DNA from: Nitrosopumilaceae archaeon
Lineage (GTDB): Archaea > Thermoproteota > Nitrososphaeria > Nitrososphaerales > Nitrosopumilaceae
NCBI GenBank assembly: GCA_005798405.1
Contig: SYJQ01000028.1
Coordinates: 62,001 to 126,000 of the forward strand
DNA: 64,000 nucleotides
Direction: 5' to 3'
Translations under genes and position numbers: made by a program
Part shown: piece after piece, positions 1 through 8,980 of the stretch
Layout of the letters: each line of letters begins with the position of its first letter
How positions within the stretch are numbered: the stretch's first letter is position 1
Notes under the pieces: generated by a model
Seen by the model: the letters and a program-made list of their open reading frames with translations, nothing else
Database searches by the model: none
Told to the model about the DNA's origin: nothing

Positions 1-2485
1 ATCTAATATGCTCTAATGCATTGATCAATCTACGCTGCATGTATCCACTTTGTTGGGTTCTGACTGCAGTGTCTACTAGTCCTTCTCTTCCACCCATTGC
101 ATGGAAAAAGAATTCAAGTGCAGACAAACCTTCCCTATAATTGGATTTTACAAATCCATGTGCGTCAGGATTATTGTCATGTTCTTGATAATGAGGTAAT
201 GCACGATTATTGTAACCATCATGGAGTCTATTTCCACGTCTGGATTGCTGTCCTAATGCTCCTGCCATTTGACCAATGTTTAGTGATGAGCCTCTTGCAC
301 CAGTTGTAGCCATAATTCTTCCAGCATTACTTTGAGAAAGGGATTGATCTGCAGTCATTCCAGCTTTATCTCTTGCTTTTCCTAGTTCATTGACAATGTA
401 TGCCTCTAATGCTTCTTCAGGTCTCATTCCTCTAGTTAGTTTTAGAGTTCCTTTTTCATATTGAGAAGTAAGATCAGCAATGACACCATATGTGTCTTGA
501 ATATCATCTAGGATCTGTTGTTTTTCTTTTTCTGGTACTTCAAGATCAGCATAACCATAACTGAAACCATAATGAGTGATGTATTGTTTTACCATAATCA
601 GAATAGAGTTTAAGAAATTCTTTGCTTTTGTATTTCCGTAATCTTTTGCAATTCTATGCAATACACTTTCTGGTTCTTCAGCACCTATAGACGATTTATC
701 AATTACGCCGCTGATCAATTCACCGTTTTTAATTACAACATCTTTTTGAGCTCCTTTAGTTCCTTTTGACCACTTTGATGTAATTACATAGTTGAAATCT
801 TTTGGCAAGAATAATGAAAATAGTTGTTTACCAGTATATGCTGGGCCATCTTTAGTTTTTGTTGCAGGTTTTGGAAGTTTATCAGTAAATCCACCAAGCA
901 TTGCATAATTGTAAAATTCTTGTGGAGTTAGGACAGTATCATCTTTTGTTAAAAGATATGCTCCTGTAACAAAGTCTCTTAGTGCTCCAATTATTGGACC
1001 TCCGTATCTTGGAGAGATTAATTGATCTTGAACTCTCATCAATAGAATTGCTTCTGCTCTTGCCTCTTCGCTTTGAGGTACGTGAAGATTCATTTCATCA
1101 CCATCAAAGTCTGCGTTATACGGAGGACATACAGATGGATGCAATCTGAAAGTCTTTCCTGGAAGTACTCTAACATAATGAGCCATAATAGACATTTGGT
1201 GAAGAGATGGTTGTCTGTTGAACATGACAATATCACCATTAGCAAGATGTCGTTCTACAAGATATCCAATTTCTAATGTTTCAGCTATTGTAGAACGGTC
1301 TTCAACAAAATCCAATCTAATTTTAACACCATCAGGTCTAACTATGTAATTAACTCCAGGGAATTTATTTGGACCATTAATTACAAGTTTTCTCATTCTT
1401 TCAATATTCCATTCAGTAACAATTTCAGGAATTGTGAGTTTCATTGCAACCTGTTCTGGAACTCCAACTTCAGACAAGTCCAAGTTAGGATCAGGAGAAA
1501 TTACAGTTCTACTTGAAAAATCAACTCTTTTTCCAGATAATGATCCTCTGAATCTTCCTTCTTTTCCTTTGAGTCTTTGTGTTAATGTCTTTAGTGGACG
1601 TCCGGAACGATGATGAGCTTGCGGAATTCCAGATACCTCATTATCAAAATATGTAGTTGTATGATATTGTAACAAGTCCACTAAATCTTGAACAATTAAT
1701 GGTGGAGTTCCTGCTTCTTTGCTTTCTTTTAGTCTTTGATTAACTCTAATGATGTCTACCATTTTGTGAGTTAGATCATCTTCAGAACGAATTCCGGTTT
1801 CAAGAATAATAGATGGTCTCACAGTTACTGGTGGAACAGGTAAAGCTTGTAGAATAAACCATTCAGGTCTTGCAGTGACAGGATCGTATGCTAAAAGATT
1901 AAGATCATCATCGATAATTTGAGTGAATCTTTCTCTAATTGTAATTGGTAGTAATCTGTGCTCTCCTATCTCTGTTTTTTCAACAAAGATGGTTGGTTTT
2001 GTAAAGATTAGTTCATACTGAGTTTTACCACAGTGAGGACATTCTTTAGCTTTTTTTGCTTTTTCAATAATTTGTTCTGGAATACGCTTTTCTGAAATTA
2101 CAGTGTATGCCGCATGTTTTTCCTTAATCTTTCTAAATTCATCTAGATCTTCTTGTGGAACTTTGAGTCTTGCACAAGAGCGACATGTGGATTGTAAAAG
2201 CTTGTAAATATTATCAATAAATGCAATGTGTAAAACAGGTTCGGCAAGCTCGATGTGACCAAAGTGTCCTGGACATCTAGCAGCAGTATTTCCGCATGTA
2301 AGACATTTTTGTCCTGGTTCAAGTGTACCAAGTCTACCATCCATAAGACCTCCCTGTACTGGCATTCCATCCTCATCATATGTTTCTGGAGCAGTAATTT
2401 CTGCAACAGAGTATTTTCGGATTTCAGTTGGAGACCAAACTGAGAATCTTATAGCATCAATTGTTTTTATTGCTTGAATTGACAT
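1..2485 (-). CDS. rpoA1: DNA-directed RNA polymerase subunit A' (partial, 3' end outside window)
   Basis: Largest catalytic subunit of archaeal RNA polymerase. About 828 codons are visible from ATG at 2485; the end lies beyond base 1. Near the N-terminus are the zinc-binding Cys/His cluster (CLTCGNTAARCPGHFGH, around residues 58-75) and further CxxC pairs (CRSC, CPHCGK). The catalytic metal loop NADFDGDEMNLHVP sits around residue 457-470. The ATG shares one base with the rpoB stop codon (TAATG), so the two are translationally coupled. In Thaumarchaeota rpoA is reported to be a single unsplit gene; the window ends too early to tell whether A'' is fused here. Confidence 0.97.
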   Translation of the reverse strand, partial: MSIQAIKTIDAIRFSVWSPTEIRKYSVAEITAPETYDEDGMPVQGGLMDGRLGTLEPGQKCLTCGNTAARCPGHFGHIELAEPVLHIAFIDNIYKLLQSTCRSCARLKVPQEDLDEFRKIKEKHAAYTVISEKRIPEQIIEKAKKAKECPHCGKTQYELIFTKPTIFVEKTEIGEHRLLPITIRERFTQIIDDDLNLLAYDPVTARPEWFILQALPVPPVTVRPSIILETGIRSEDDLTHKMVDIIRVNQRLKESKEAGTPPLIVQDLVDLLQYHTTTYFDNEVSGIPQAHHRSGRPLKTLTQRLKGKEGRFRGSLSGKRVDFSSRTVISPDPNLDLSEVGVPEQVAMKLTIPEIVTEWNIERMRKLVINGPNKFPGVNYIVRPDGVKIRLDFVEDRSTIAETLEIGYLVERHLANGDIVMFNRQPSLHQMSIMAHYVRVLPGKTFRLHPSVCPPYNADFDGDEMNLHVPQSEEARAEAILLMRVQDQLISPRYGGPIIGALRDFVTGAYLLTKDDTVLTPQEFYNYAMLGGFTDKLPKPATKTKDGPAYTGKQLFSLFLPKDFNYVITSKWSKGTKGAQKDVVIKNGELISGVIDKSSIGAEEPESVLHRIAKDYGNTKAKNFLNSILIMVKQYITHYGFSYGYADLEVPEKEKQQILDDIQDTYGVIADLTSQYEKGTLKLTRGMRPEEALEAYIVNELGKARDKAGMTADQSLSQSNAGRIMATTGARGSSLNIGQMAGALGQQSRRGNRLHDGYNNRALPHYQEHDNNPDAHGFVKSNYREGLSALEFFFHAMGGREGLVDTAVRTQQSGYMQRRLINALEHIR

Positions 2486-5400
2486 TATACTTTCTCCTTT
2501 ATTAGCAATCTTGGAGCCACATTCAAACTTTGCATTTCCTGTAACAAAAGTTTGAAGGCATATGCAACAGAAACGGATGAGACTTTAGCTTTATCACCAC
2601 AAACTCTGCAAACATATTTTCTTTGTTTAACATCATGATATGCAACTAATCCACATCTTTCACAAACAAAAATATCTGCCTTATCAGATTCATCAAGCAA
2701 TCTATCTTTAAGAATCATTGATGCACCATAAGCTATCAAACAATCTCTCTCCATTTCACCAAATCTTAATCCACCACCTCTTGCTCTACCTTCAGTTGGT
2801 TGTTTAGTCAACATCTGAACTTGCCCACGAGCTCTTGCATGGATCTTGTCTGCAACCATATGATGTAATTTTTGATAATATACCACTCCAATGAAAACAT
2901 CTACTGGAAATGATTTGCCTGTTCGTCCATCATACATTGTTTCTTTACCAGAATATTTGAATCCAGCAGCATCCATAACTGGTTTTACTTCTTCCATTTT
3001 CTCTCCAACAAATGCAGACCCATCAAATTGGCTTCCTCTTAATGCTGCAGCTTTGCCACAAATTGATTCCATAAACATTCCAACAGTCATTCTCGAAGGG
3101 AATGCATGTGGATTAATCAATACATCTGGGGAAATTCCATCTGCAGTATATGGTAAATCTTCTGCTTTTGCTAAAATTCCCAATACACCTTTTTGTCCAT
3201 GTCTAGATGCAAATTTGTCACCAATTTCAGGAATTCTCATATCTCTAACTCTAATCTTGTACATTTTTCCACCTTCATTGGATTGTGTCATTACAACAGT
3301 ATCAACAACACCTGTTTCAGACGGTCGTACGCCAATGGAAGTATCTCTTCTGTAAGGACCTGATGATTCAAATTCTCTGTATTCTTCCATGAATCTTGGA
3401 GGACTAGTTTTTCCAATCAAGATATCTCCGCCATGAACTGGAGATTCAGACGCAACTACTCCGTCTTCTTCTAATAATCTGTAAGCTTTTTCTCCTTTGT
3501 ATCCTCTGATATTATCCTCAGCATTTGGAATTTCAAAAGTATCACGCATTCCACCGGGGTATTGTTTTGCTTCAGCATCATAAATTCTAAAGAAGAAAGT
3601 TCGTCCTAAACCTCTATCAACTGATGCCTTACTTAGGACAATTGCATCTTCAATATTATAACCATCGAATGGCAATACTGCAACTACACAATTTTGACCA
3701 GCAGGTCTGTCTTCTAATCCCAATAATTTCATTGCTTTGGTATTAACAATAGGTGTTTGAGGATACAACATTAGATGTTGTCTTACATATGTACTGGTGT
3801 TCATCATAGGAGTTGAAAAACCCAAACTTTGTTTTGCCATTGCAGATTCGTATGTATTTCTTGGAGACTGATTATGTTCAGGGTATGGAATAATGGATGC
3901 ACCTGCTCCCAAAATTGCTGGTGGGAATACCTCAAGATGAGTGTGTTTCTTTGCGTCTTTTTCATCTAATGTAATGTAACAGTTTTCTTCTTCATTTGCA
4001 TCAATCATTTCTAATACTCCCATACGTAACAGATCAGTCCATGAAAGTAATTTCTTTGAAATTTTATCTAAAAGATCTTGTGTGAGCAATGGCTTGTTTT
4101 CTTTGATTATAATTAATGGACGTAAAACACGTCCTGCGTTACAATTAACATAGAGTCTTTTTGTTGAGCCTTCAATTTCTGATTTATGAAATGAGATTCC
4201 AACGTGAGGATGAATCTTGGAATTTCGTCTTAGTTCTCTGAGAGATTCTGCTAGTTGTGCACCATCTTTGTAATATCCAATTAATCTACCATCAACAAAT
4301 ATTCTAGCTCCGTCTTTTTTTACATCTTCTTTTGCATCAAAGAAATGAATTGTTCCAAGATCATAGAGTTTCTCAACGATTTCTTCAGATGGAACATTTA
4401 CAGAAATGATTCCAGAAAGGGCCAAGTTCTTTACAAGACCACAATTAGAGCCCTCAGGGGTTTCACTTGGACAGATTCTTCCAAAATGTGTGGCGTGCAA
4501 ATCTCTTGCCTCAAAGTTTGGTTGAGTTCTACTAAGAGGAGATTGAATTCTTCTAAGATGACTAATAGTTGAGAGATAATTTGTCCTATCAAGTAATTGA
4601 GTTACACCTACACGTCCGCGACCCCAGTTTCCAGTTGCAATAGCGTTGTTTAGTTTATCAGTAATAATTCCAGGACGAATTGCTGCAGCAACTGCATTTA
4701 TGCCTCTTTTCTGACCAGATCTTTCTAATTGGTATTTCATATCTCGAACCAAATTTCTAAAAGCGGTTCTGAAAAGATCTGCTAACATTTGTCCTGCAAA
4801 TTTAATTACTTTATTTCCATAGTGATCTTTGTCATCAGGAGAAATCCAACCTAGTTTAAGCTCTAGTAATTTACATGCAGCTTCACCTAGAAACTGTGCC
4901 TTTTCCTTTCTATTTTCAGGATGTTTACCTAAATGTGGCAATAATCCCCAATCCAAAAGAGTCTCTGCACGTTTAATTTGGAATTCTTCTAACATTCCAG
5001 GTGCTATTCTTTTACTGATGTAAACAATAGCATCTTTTGCTGTAGGCACATCTCCTGCTTTTTCAAATGAACCTTCCAATTCATTTTGAATTTCATCTAC
5101 AAGTGAAACAGCTGCTGCAATCTCTCTATCAGATTCTAATCCAAGTGCTCTTGTCAGAGTAACAACTGGAATATCAACAGGAGAGCCAGGAATTCGAGCT
5201 ACAATTAAACCGTCATTTTTCATAACTAGTTCTAATTTTGCACGATAACCTACAATAGAAGAATAAACTTTAGCTTTGAAAACAGTATTTCCACCAACAC
5301 TCTCTCTATCAACAATTATTTTGTTGTATGAAAGATCTTCCAGTCCTACAATAACTCTTTCAGAACCATTTATGATGAAATAACCACCAGGATCATTTGG

Positions 5401-5832
5401 ATCCTCTCCATGTTCAACAAGTTTTTGAGTTGAAAAATTATGTAAAATACAAGCATTTGATTTTGCCATTACTGGCACGTCGCCAATATGGACAAATCTA
5501 GATTCTAAGATTTTACCATCTTCTACAACACTTGCCTCCATCATAACAGGTGCAGAGTAAGAAACATTTCTGAGTCTAGCTTCTGCTGGAGTAATATGAG
5601 TAATAGAGCCATCAAGTTCCATCATTCGTGGTTGTTGAAGTTTAACTTTGCCTAATTGAATTTTGTAAGGATATTCTGCATTTTCAATTTCAATTTGTCC
5701 GACTTCATTGATAATACTTTGAAGACCACGTTCTAGAAATTCATCAAATGAATTAAGATGCTGGCGTGCAATACCTTCACGTTTTAATATGTCTTGAATT
5801 ACTGGCCAACGTTTAACTGAAGGATCTGCCAT
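2485..5832 (-). CDS. rpoB: DNA-directed RNA polymerase subunit B (unsplit)
   Basis: Second-largest RNA polymerase subunit, 1115 residues, with the B'' and B' halves in one chain. The conserved GDKFASRHGQKG motif (around residue 870) and RFGEMERDCLIAYGAS near the C-terminus are the hallmark active-site regions. A C-terminal zinc ribbon is visible (CERCG...CRVCG, around residues 1050-1075). The start MADPSVKRW follows directly on the rpoH stop with no gap. Middle gene of rpoH-rpoB-rpoA, the usual archaeal order. Confidence 0.98.
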   Translation of the reverse strand: MADPSVKRWPVIQDILKREGIARQHLNSFDEFLERGLQSIINEVGQIEIENAEYPYKIQLGKVKLQQPRMMELDGSITHITPAEARLRNVSYSAPVMMEASVVEDGKILESRFVHIGDVPVMAKSNACILHNFSTQKLVEHGEDPNDPGGYFIINGSERVIVGLEDLSYNKIIVDRESVGGNTVFKAKVYSSIVGYRAKLELVMKNDGLIVARIPGSPVDIPVVTLTRALGLESDREIAAAVSLVDEIQNELEGSFEKAGDVPTAKDAIVYISKRIAPGMLEEFQIKRAETLLDWGLLPHLGKHPENRKEKAQFLGEAACKLLELKLGWISPDDKDHYGNKVIKFAGQMLADLFRTAFRNLVRDMKYQLERSGQKRGINAVAAAIRPGIITDKLNNAIATGNWGRGRVGVTQLLDRTNYLSTISHLRRIQSPLSRTQPNFEARDLHATHFGRICPSETPEGSNCGLVKNLALSGIISVNVPSEEIVEKLYDLGTIHFFDAKEDVKKDGARIFVDGRLIGYYKDGAQLAESLRELRRNSKIHPHVGISFHKSEIEGSTKRLYVNCNAGRVLRPLIIIKENKPLLTQDLLDKISKKLLSWTDLLRMGVLEMIDANEEENCYITLDEKDAKKHTHLEVFPPAILGAGASIIPYPEHNQSPRNTYESAMAKQSLGFSTPMMNTSTYVRQHLMLYPQTPIVNTKAMKLLGLEDRPAGQNCVVAVLPFDGYNIEDAIVLSKASVDRGLGRTFFFRIYDAEAKQYPGGMRDTFEIPNAEDNIRGYKGEKAYRLLEEDGVVASESPVHGGDILIGKTSPPRFMEEYREFESSGPYRRDTSIGVRPSETGVVDTVVMTQSNEGGKMYKIRVRDMRIPEIGDKFASRHGQKGVLGILAKAEDLPYTADGISPDVLINPHAFPSRMTVGMFMESICGKAAALRGSQFDGSAFVGEKMEEVKPVMDAAGFKYSGKETMYDGRTGKSFPVDVFIGVVYYQKLHHMVADKIHARARGQVQMLTKQPTEGRARGGGLRFGEMERDCLIAYGASMILKDRLLDESDKADIFVCERCGLVAYHDVKQRKYVCRVCGDKAKVSSVSVAYAFKLLLQEMQSLNVAPRLLIKEKV

Positions 5833-6084
5833 TTAGACTTCCACCACGTATCGATAGTAAAGACTCTCACCAGCAGTTGGGCTTTTTCTTGTGATTTTTA
5901 TCATATCACCAGGTTTAACACCCAGTCCTAAAATTGCAGGATCGTTTACAAAAATCAACGGTAACTCGGTAGGTTTACAATTATATTTTTTTAATACTTC
6001 TTCGGCTTCTTGCTTTGAAATAATTTCGTGTTTTGGTACATAGATATGATCAGGTACAAGAACTTGATTTTTCTTAGTTGCCAT
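5833..6084 (-). CDS. rpoH: DNA-directed RNA polymerase subunit H
   Basis: Small archaeal/eukaryotic polymerase subunit (Rpb5 C-terminal domain homologue), 83 residues, normal for the archaeal form. Family features are the early VPDHIYVPKHEIISKQEAEEVL segment (broken here as VPDHIYVPKH and KQEAEEVL), the central LPLIFVNDPAI, and the closing SLYYRYVVEV. First gene of the polymerase operon; its promoter must lie in 6085-6260, shared with the divergent surface-protein gene. Confidence 0.97.
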   Translation of the reverse strand: MATKKNQVLVPDHIYVPKHEIISKQEAEEVLKKYNCKPTELPLIFVNDPAILGLGVKPGDMIKITRKSPTAGESLYYRYVVEV

Positions 6085-6260
6085 TTACAAAACCTCCACG
6101 ACGAACATTAAATGTAGCAGTAAATAATACACACAAACTGTCAAAAACTCACGCTCAGGTTAATATATATCTAATCTGAAATTCGGCAAAAATCAGTCTT
6201 TTTTCTTTTTAGTCAACAATATTTTTCACAACCTTAAATAGGATAAATTCGGGCGTAAAA
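6085..6260. promoter_or_regulatory. divergent promoter region between rpoH and the first PEFG-CTERM gene
   Basis: A 176-base intergenic region. On the plus strand a TATA-like TTAAATA at 6234-6240 lies about 27 bases before the ATG at 6261, the spacing expected for a leaderless archaeal transcript. AT-rich stretches around 6105-6175 (for example TTAATATATATC at 6160-6171) could hold the minus-strand rpoH promoter. No coding sequence is seen. Confidence 0.5.
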
Positions 6261-7085
6261 ATGATGAATACTCATCTATCGGTGTTTGCCTTATCTGCAA
6301 TTATTATTGCAAGTATTGGAATAGCACCAGCATTTGGACAAATAGTGGATTCAATCGTTGTTACTACAGACAAGACATCATATGATGATGGTGACACAAT
6401 CTTAGTAACTGGAGAAGTAAGAGAACTTCTTTCAGGATATCCCGTTAGTCTCAGAGTAATAGCACCAAATGGCAACTTAGTAACAGTTGCACAAATTGAC
6501 GTTGGTTCAGACAAAAAATTCAGTACTGAATTAATTGCAGGTGGAGCACTCATGAGATCTGAAGGAACATACACGATTACAGTACTCTATGGAACCGAAT
6601 CTCGCACATCTGAAACCACATTTACATTTGGCGGTTCAACAGGAACTGTACCAAGTAAAGAAGGAACCACAATTACAGTTTCAGGTACTGACTTTATGGT
6701 CAATTACAAGATAACTGGTGGTAAGCTTGTTAGCATTACTCCTGATGTAGAAGCACACTCCCTGATTATAGCAATAACTGCAAGTCAGGATGGTTCACTT
6801 GTCATTACCTTGCCAAGATCTTTGATCGATGCAAAGATGGGTGATCAAGATGATACATTCTTTGTCTTAGTAGACGGAGAAGAAGTAGAATTTGAGGAAA
6901 CAACAACATCTACAGATAGAACACTAACAATACAATTCCCAGCAGGTGCTGAGGAAATCGAGATAATTGGTACCACCGTAGTCCCAGAATTTGGCACAAT
7001 CGCAGTTATGATTCTAGCAGTAGCAATTATATCAATAATTGCAGTATCTGCAAAATCAAGACTAAGCATTATGCCAAGATACTAA
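6261..7085 (+). CDS. PEFG-CTERM surface protein, paralogue 1
   Basis: Exported protein of 274 residues, first of four tandem paralogues. A signal peptide (residues 1-26, ending APAFGQ) is followed by an Ig-like beta domain beginning TDKTSYDDGDTILVTGEV (about 34-51) and a second beta-rich domain (about 130-235). The C-terminus has the PEFG motif (242-245), a transmembrane helix and a basic tail, which is the PEFG-CTERM signal thought to be processed by a thaumarchaeosortase. The role is unknown; a cell-surface or envelope protein is inferred. Its last ~90 coding bases are identical to those of the next two genes. Confidence 0.9.
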   Translation: MMNTHLSVFALSAIIIASIGIAPAFGQIVDSIVVTTDKTSYDDGDTILVTGEVRELLSGYPVSLRVIAPNGNLVTVAQIDVGSDKKFSTELIAGGALMRSEGTYTITVLYGTESRTSETTFTFGGSTGTVPSKEGTTITVSGTDFMVNYKITGGKLVSITPDVEAHSLIIAITASQDGSLVITLPRSLIDAKMGDQDDTFFVLVDGEEVEFEETTTSTDRTLTIQFPAGAEEIEIIGTTVVPEFGTIAVMILAVAIISIIAVSAKSRLSIMPRY

Positions 7086-7090
7086 ATTCA
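6996..7090 (+). repeat. identical C-terminal/3' block, copy 1 (95 bp)
   Basis: This 95-base block encodes the last PEFG-CTERM residues and stop of paralogue 1. It matches 7914-8008 and 8829-8923 base for base, while the upstream parts of the three genes are clearly diverged. It is the shorter copy: after 7090 the 3' flank differs from the other two. Confidence 0.9.
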
Positions 7091-7108
7091 TCTTTTTTTC
7101 TCTTTTTA
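7091..7108 (+). terminator. T-rich tract after PEFG-CTERM paralogue 1
   Basis: The bases after the stop are TCTTTTTTTCTCTTTTT, a poly-T tract of the kind that terminates archaeal transcripts. The TATA box of the next gene follows at once (7115-7124), so the paralogues look like separate transcription units. Confidence 0.5.
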
Positions 7109-7114
7109 AAAATA

Positions 7115-7124
7115 TATATAAATA
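7115..7124 (+). promoter_or_regulatory. TATA box of PEFG-CTERM paralogue 2
   Basis: TATATAAATA at 7115-7124, about 27 bases upstream of the ATG at 7149, fits an archaeal TATA box giving a leaderless or near-leaderless mRNA. An equivalent ACATAAATA (8033-8041) precedes paralogue 3 at a similar distance. Confidence 0.6.
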
Positions 7125-7148
7125 CCAAGTAACCGTTTTCAAATTAGA

Positions 7149-8003
7149 ATGAGTTTTAAACGTTCAACGACATCAATGGCACTGACCATAATGGTATTGT
7201 CAATAATTTCAATAACTTCAATTCAACAAAATGCTTTTGCTCAAGACACAGGAATGTCAATTTCAGCTACAGCTGCAGAAGGTTCCGACACCATATCAGT
7301 GAGCGGAAATACAAGATCACAGATTACAGACATAACATTTACAGTAATTTCTCCAGGTCTAAATGTAGTTAGTATTGATCAAGTGACACCTGATGCAAAC
7401 GGAGACTTTGCCACAGAATTCAAAGTGAGTTCAATGTGGAAAGAAAATGGATTTTATACAATTGAAATTGAACAAAGTCCACATGGAAGTTCATTGTACA
7501 AAGCATCACTTCGTGTAGAAGTAATCAATGGAAGAACTTCAGAGACAGATGAAACTGAATCTACATTAGAGACAGGATTTTTTGAACCAAAAGTTACAGT
7601 AAGAACAGGATTGACAATCAAAGAGGCAAATTCCATGGCAGGATCCAGTACAATTTCAATAATAGGAACTACAGATAGTGCTAGTTCCATCACATTAAAA
7701 GTACTAGCACCAAATGGAAACATAGTCACTGCTGATCAATTTGCACCAGTTCTAGATGAAAAAGGTCATTTCCTCAAAGACATCACAACTGGAGGCCCAT
7801 TATGGAGTCAAGATGGTCAATACACAATTGTAGCTCAGCAAGGCGATGATCCTAGATACAAGCATTCTATTGAAGTCGGAATAAAAGATGGTGTTGTAAT
7901 TCCAGAATTCGGTACAATCGCAGTTATGATTCTAGCAGTAGCAATTATATCAATAATTGCAGTATCTGCAAAATCAAGACTAAGCATTATGCCAAGATAC
8001 TAA
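7149..8003 (+). CDS. PEFG-CTERM surface protein, paralogue 2
   Basis: Exported protein of 284 residues. The signal peptide is residues 1-32 (ending QQNAFAQ). Two Ig-like beta segments follow (about 35-125 and 140-245), both with the 'APNGN(I/L)V...Q...DG' pattern also seen in the other paralogues. The C-terminus has PEFG at 252-255, a hydrophobic helix and the tail KSRLSIMPRY, identical to paralogues 1 and 3. It differs from paralogue 1 in domain make-up (two similar Ig-like modules), yet its 3' end is identical DNA. It has its own TATA box, and the function is unknown. Confidence 0.9.
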   Translation: MSFKRSTTSMALTIMVLSIISITSIQQNAFAQDTGMSISATAAEGSDTISVSGNTRSQITDITFTVISPGLNVVSIDQVTPDANGDFATEFKVSSMWKENGFYTIEIEQSPHGSSLYKASLRVEVINGRTSETDETESTLETGFFEPKVTVRTGLTIKEANSMAGSSTISIIGTTDSASSITLKVLAPNGNIVTADQFAPVLDEKGHFLKDITTGGPLWSQDGQYTIVAQQGDDPRYKHSIEVGIKDGVVIPEFGTIAVMILAVAIISIIAVSAKSRLSIMPRY

Positions 8004-8026
8004 ATTCACAACTTTTTTCATTTTTT
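7894..8026 (+). repeat. identical 3' block, copy 2 (133 bp)
   Basis: Bases 7894-8026 are identical to 8809-8941 over 133 bases, covering the PEFG-CTERM coding end, the stop codon and the downstream T-rich terminator-like tract. The first part of it also matches 6996-7090. Identity extending past the stop codon argues for recent duplication or gene conversion rather than protein-level selection alone. Confidence 0.9.
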
Positions 8027-8066
8027 AAATATACATAAATAGAGACTGATTCAATTCGCAAATAAG

Positions 8067-8918
8067 ATGAACAACCGTACGTCGTTCGCGCTATTAGCCG
8101 TTTTGACTGCAGTCGGTACTTTAACCATGTCATCAGCATATGCTCAAGCATGTGTAGGTTGTGAAGAAACAGATGCTGGAAGAAAGGCAGCAAATCAAAT
8201 GTTGCTTATGGATATTCCAATATCAGTTTGGACAGATAAAACAACCTATGATCATAATGACAAAATTACAGTACACGGCAAAGTAGCAAATGTTGCTGGA
8301 TATCCAGTGACAATTACTGTTGTGAGTCCATTAAATTCTGTCGTTACAATTGCTCAGATAGACGTTGATAATGATGGTAGTTATGAAACGACTCTCAACA
8401 CAGAAGGTGGATTGTGGAAACACGATGGTACATACACCATTAAAGTCAACTATGGAACTCCTCAAAAAAGTAACAAAGTATTTGTTGAATTAACTGGTGA
8501 ATCTTCAGATAGCTCAGACAATTGTGGTTCTTCAGAAATATATCTAAAGGGCGATTATTGTGTGCCATACAGTATTTCAGGAGGAATAGTAACTGGTGCA
8601 AGCATCAACAATAATGATAATTCAATTATTGTCAAAATCAGCGCAAATGAAGATGGAACACTCACATTGAACCCAGATGAGTCAATCCTCAAAGGTATCT
8701 TCATGGTACTTGTAGATGGACAAGAATGGGATGATGTAGAAATTAATGATAATGAAGTCACTATAATGTTCCCAGCAGGCGCTGAAAAAATTGAAGTGGT
8801 AGGTACCTTTGTAATTCCAGAATTCGGTACAATCGCAGTTATGATTCTAGCAGTAGCAATTATATCAATAATTGCAGTATCTGCAAAATCAAGACTAAGC
8901 ATTATGCCAAGATACTAA
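8067..8918 (+). CDS. PEFG-CTERM surface protein, paralogue 3
   Basis: Exported protein of 283 residues. Signal peptide 1-27 (ending SSAYAQ) is followed by a short Cys pair (ACVGC) and the Ig-like module TDKTTYDHNDKITVHGKV (about 56-73). A second beta domain contains a further Cys pair (NCGSSEIY...YCVPY) that could form a disulfide outside the cell. PEFG lies at 251-254, then the helix and basic tail shared with paralogues 1 and 2. Overall domain order matches paralogue 1 (FPAGAE...IGT before PEFG). It has its own TATA-like box at 8033-8041. Confidence 0.9.
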   Translation: MNNRTSFALLAVLTAVGTLTMSSAYAQACVGCEETDAGRKAANQMLLMDIPISVWTDKTTYDHNDKITVHGKVANVAGYPVTITVVSPLNSVVTIAQIDVDNDGSYETTLNTEGGLWKHDGTYTIKVNYGTPQKSNKVFVELTGESSDSSDNCGSSEIYLKGDYCVPYSISGGIVTGASINNNDNSIIVKISANEDGTLTLNPDESILKGIFMVLVDGQEWDDVEINDNEVTIMFPAGAEKIEVVGTFVIPEFGTIAVMILAVAIISIIAVSAKSRLSIMPRY

Positions 8919-8941
8919 ATTCACAACTTTTTTCATTTTTT
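8809..8941 (+). repeat. identical 3' block, copy 3 (133 bp)
   Basis: Exact copy of 7894-8026, at the 3' end of paralogue 3 and running about 23 bases past its stop codon through the T-rich tract. Confidence 0.9.
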
Positions 8942-8980
8942 CATTCTAAGATAGTAAAGGAAATATAGAATCATACAGTC

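Noticed and set aside
2143-2443. Overlapping frames on both strands inside rpoA
   Set aside because: They lie within the conserved zinc-binding N-terminus of the polymerase subunit and show no independent coding features.
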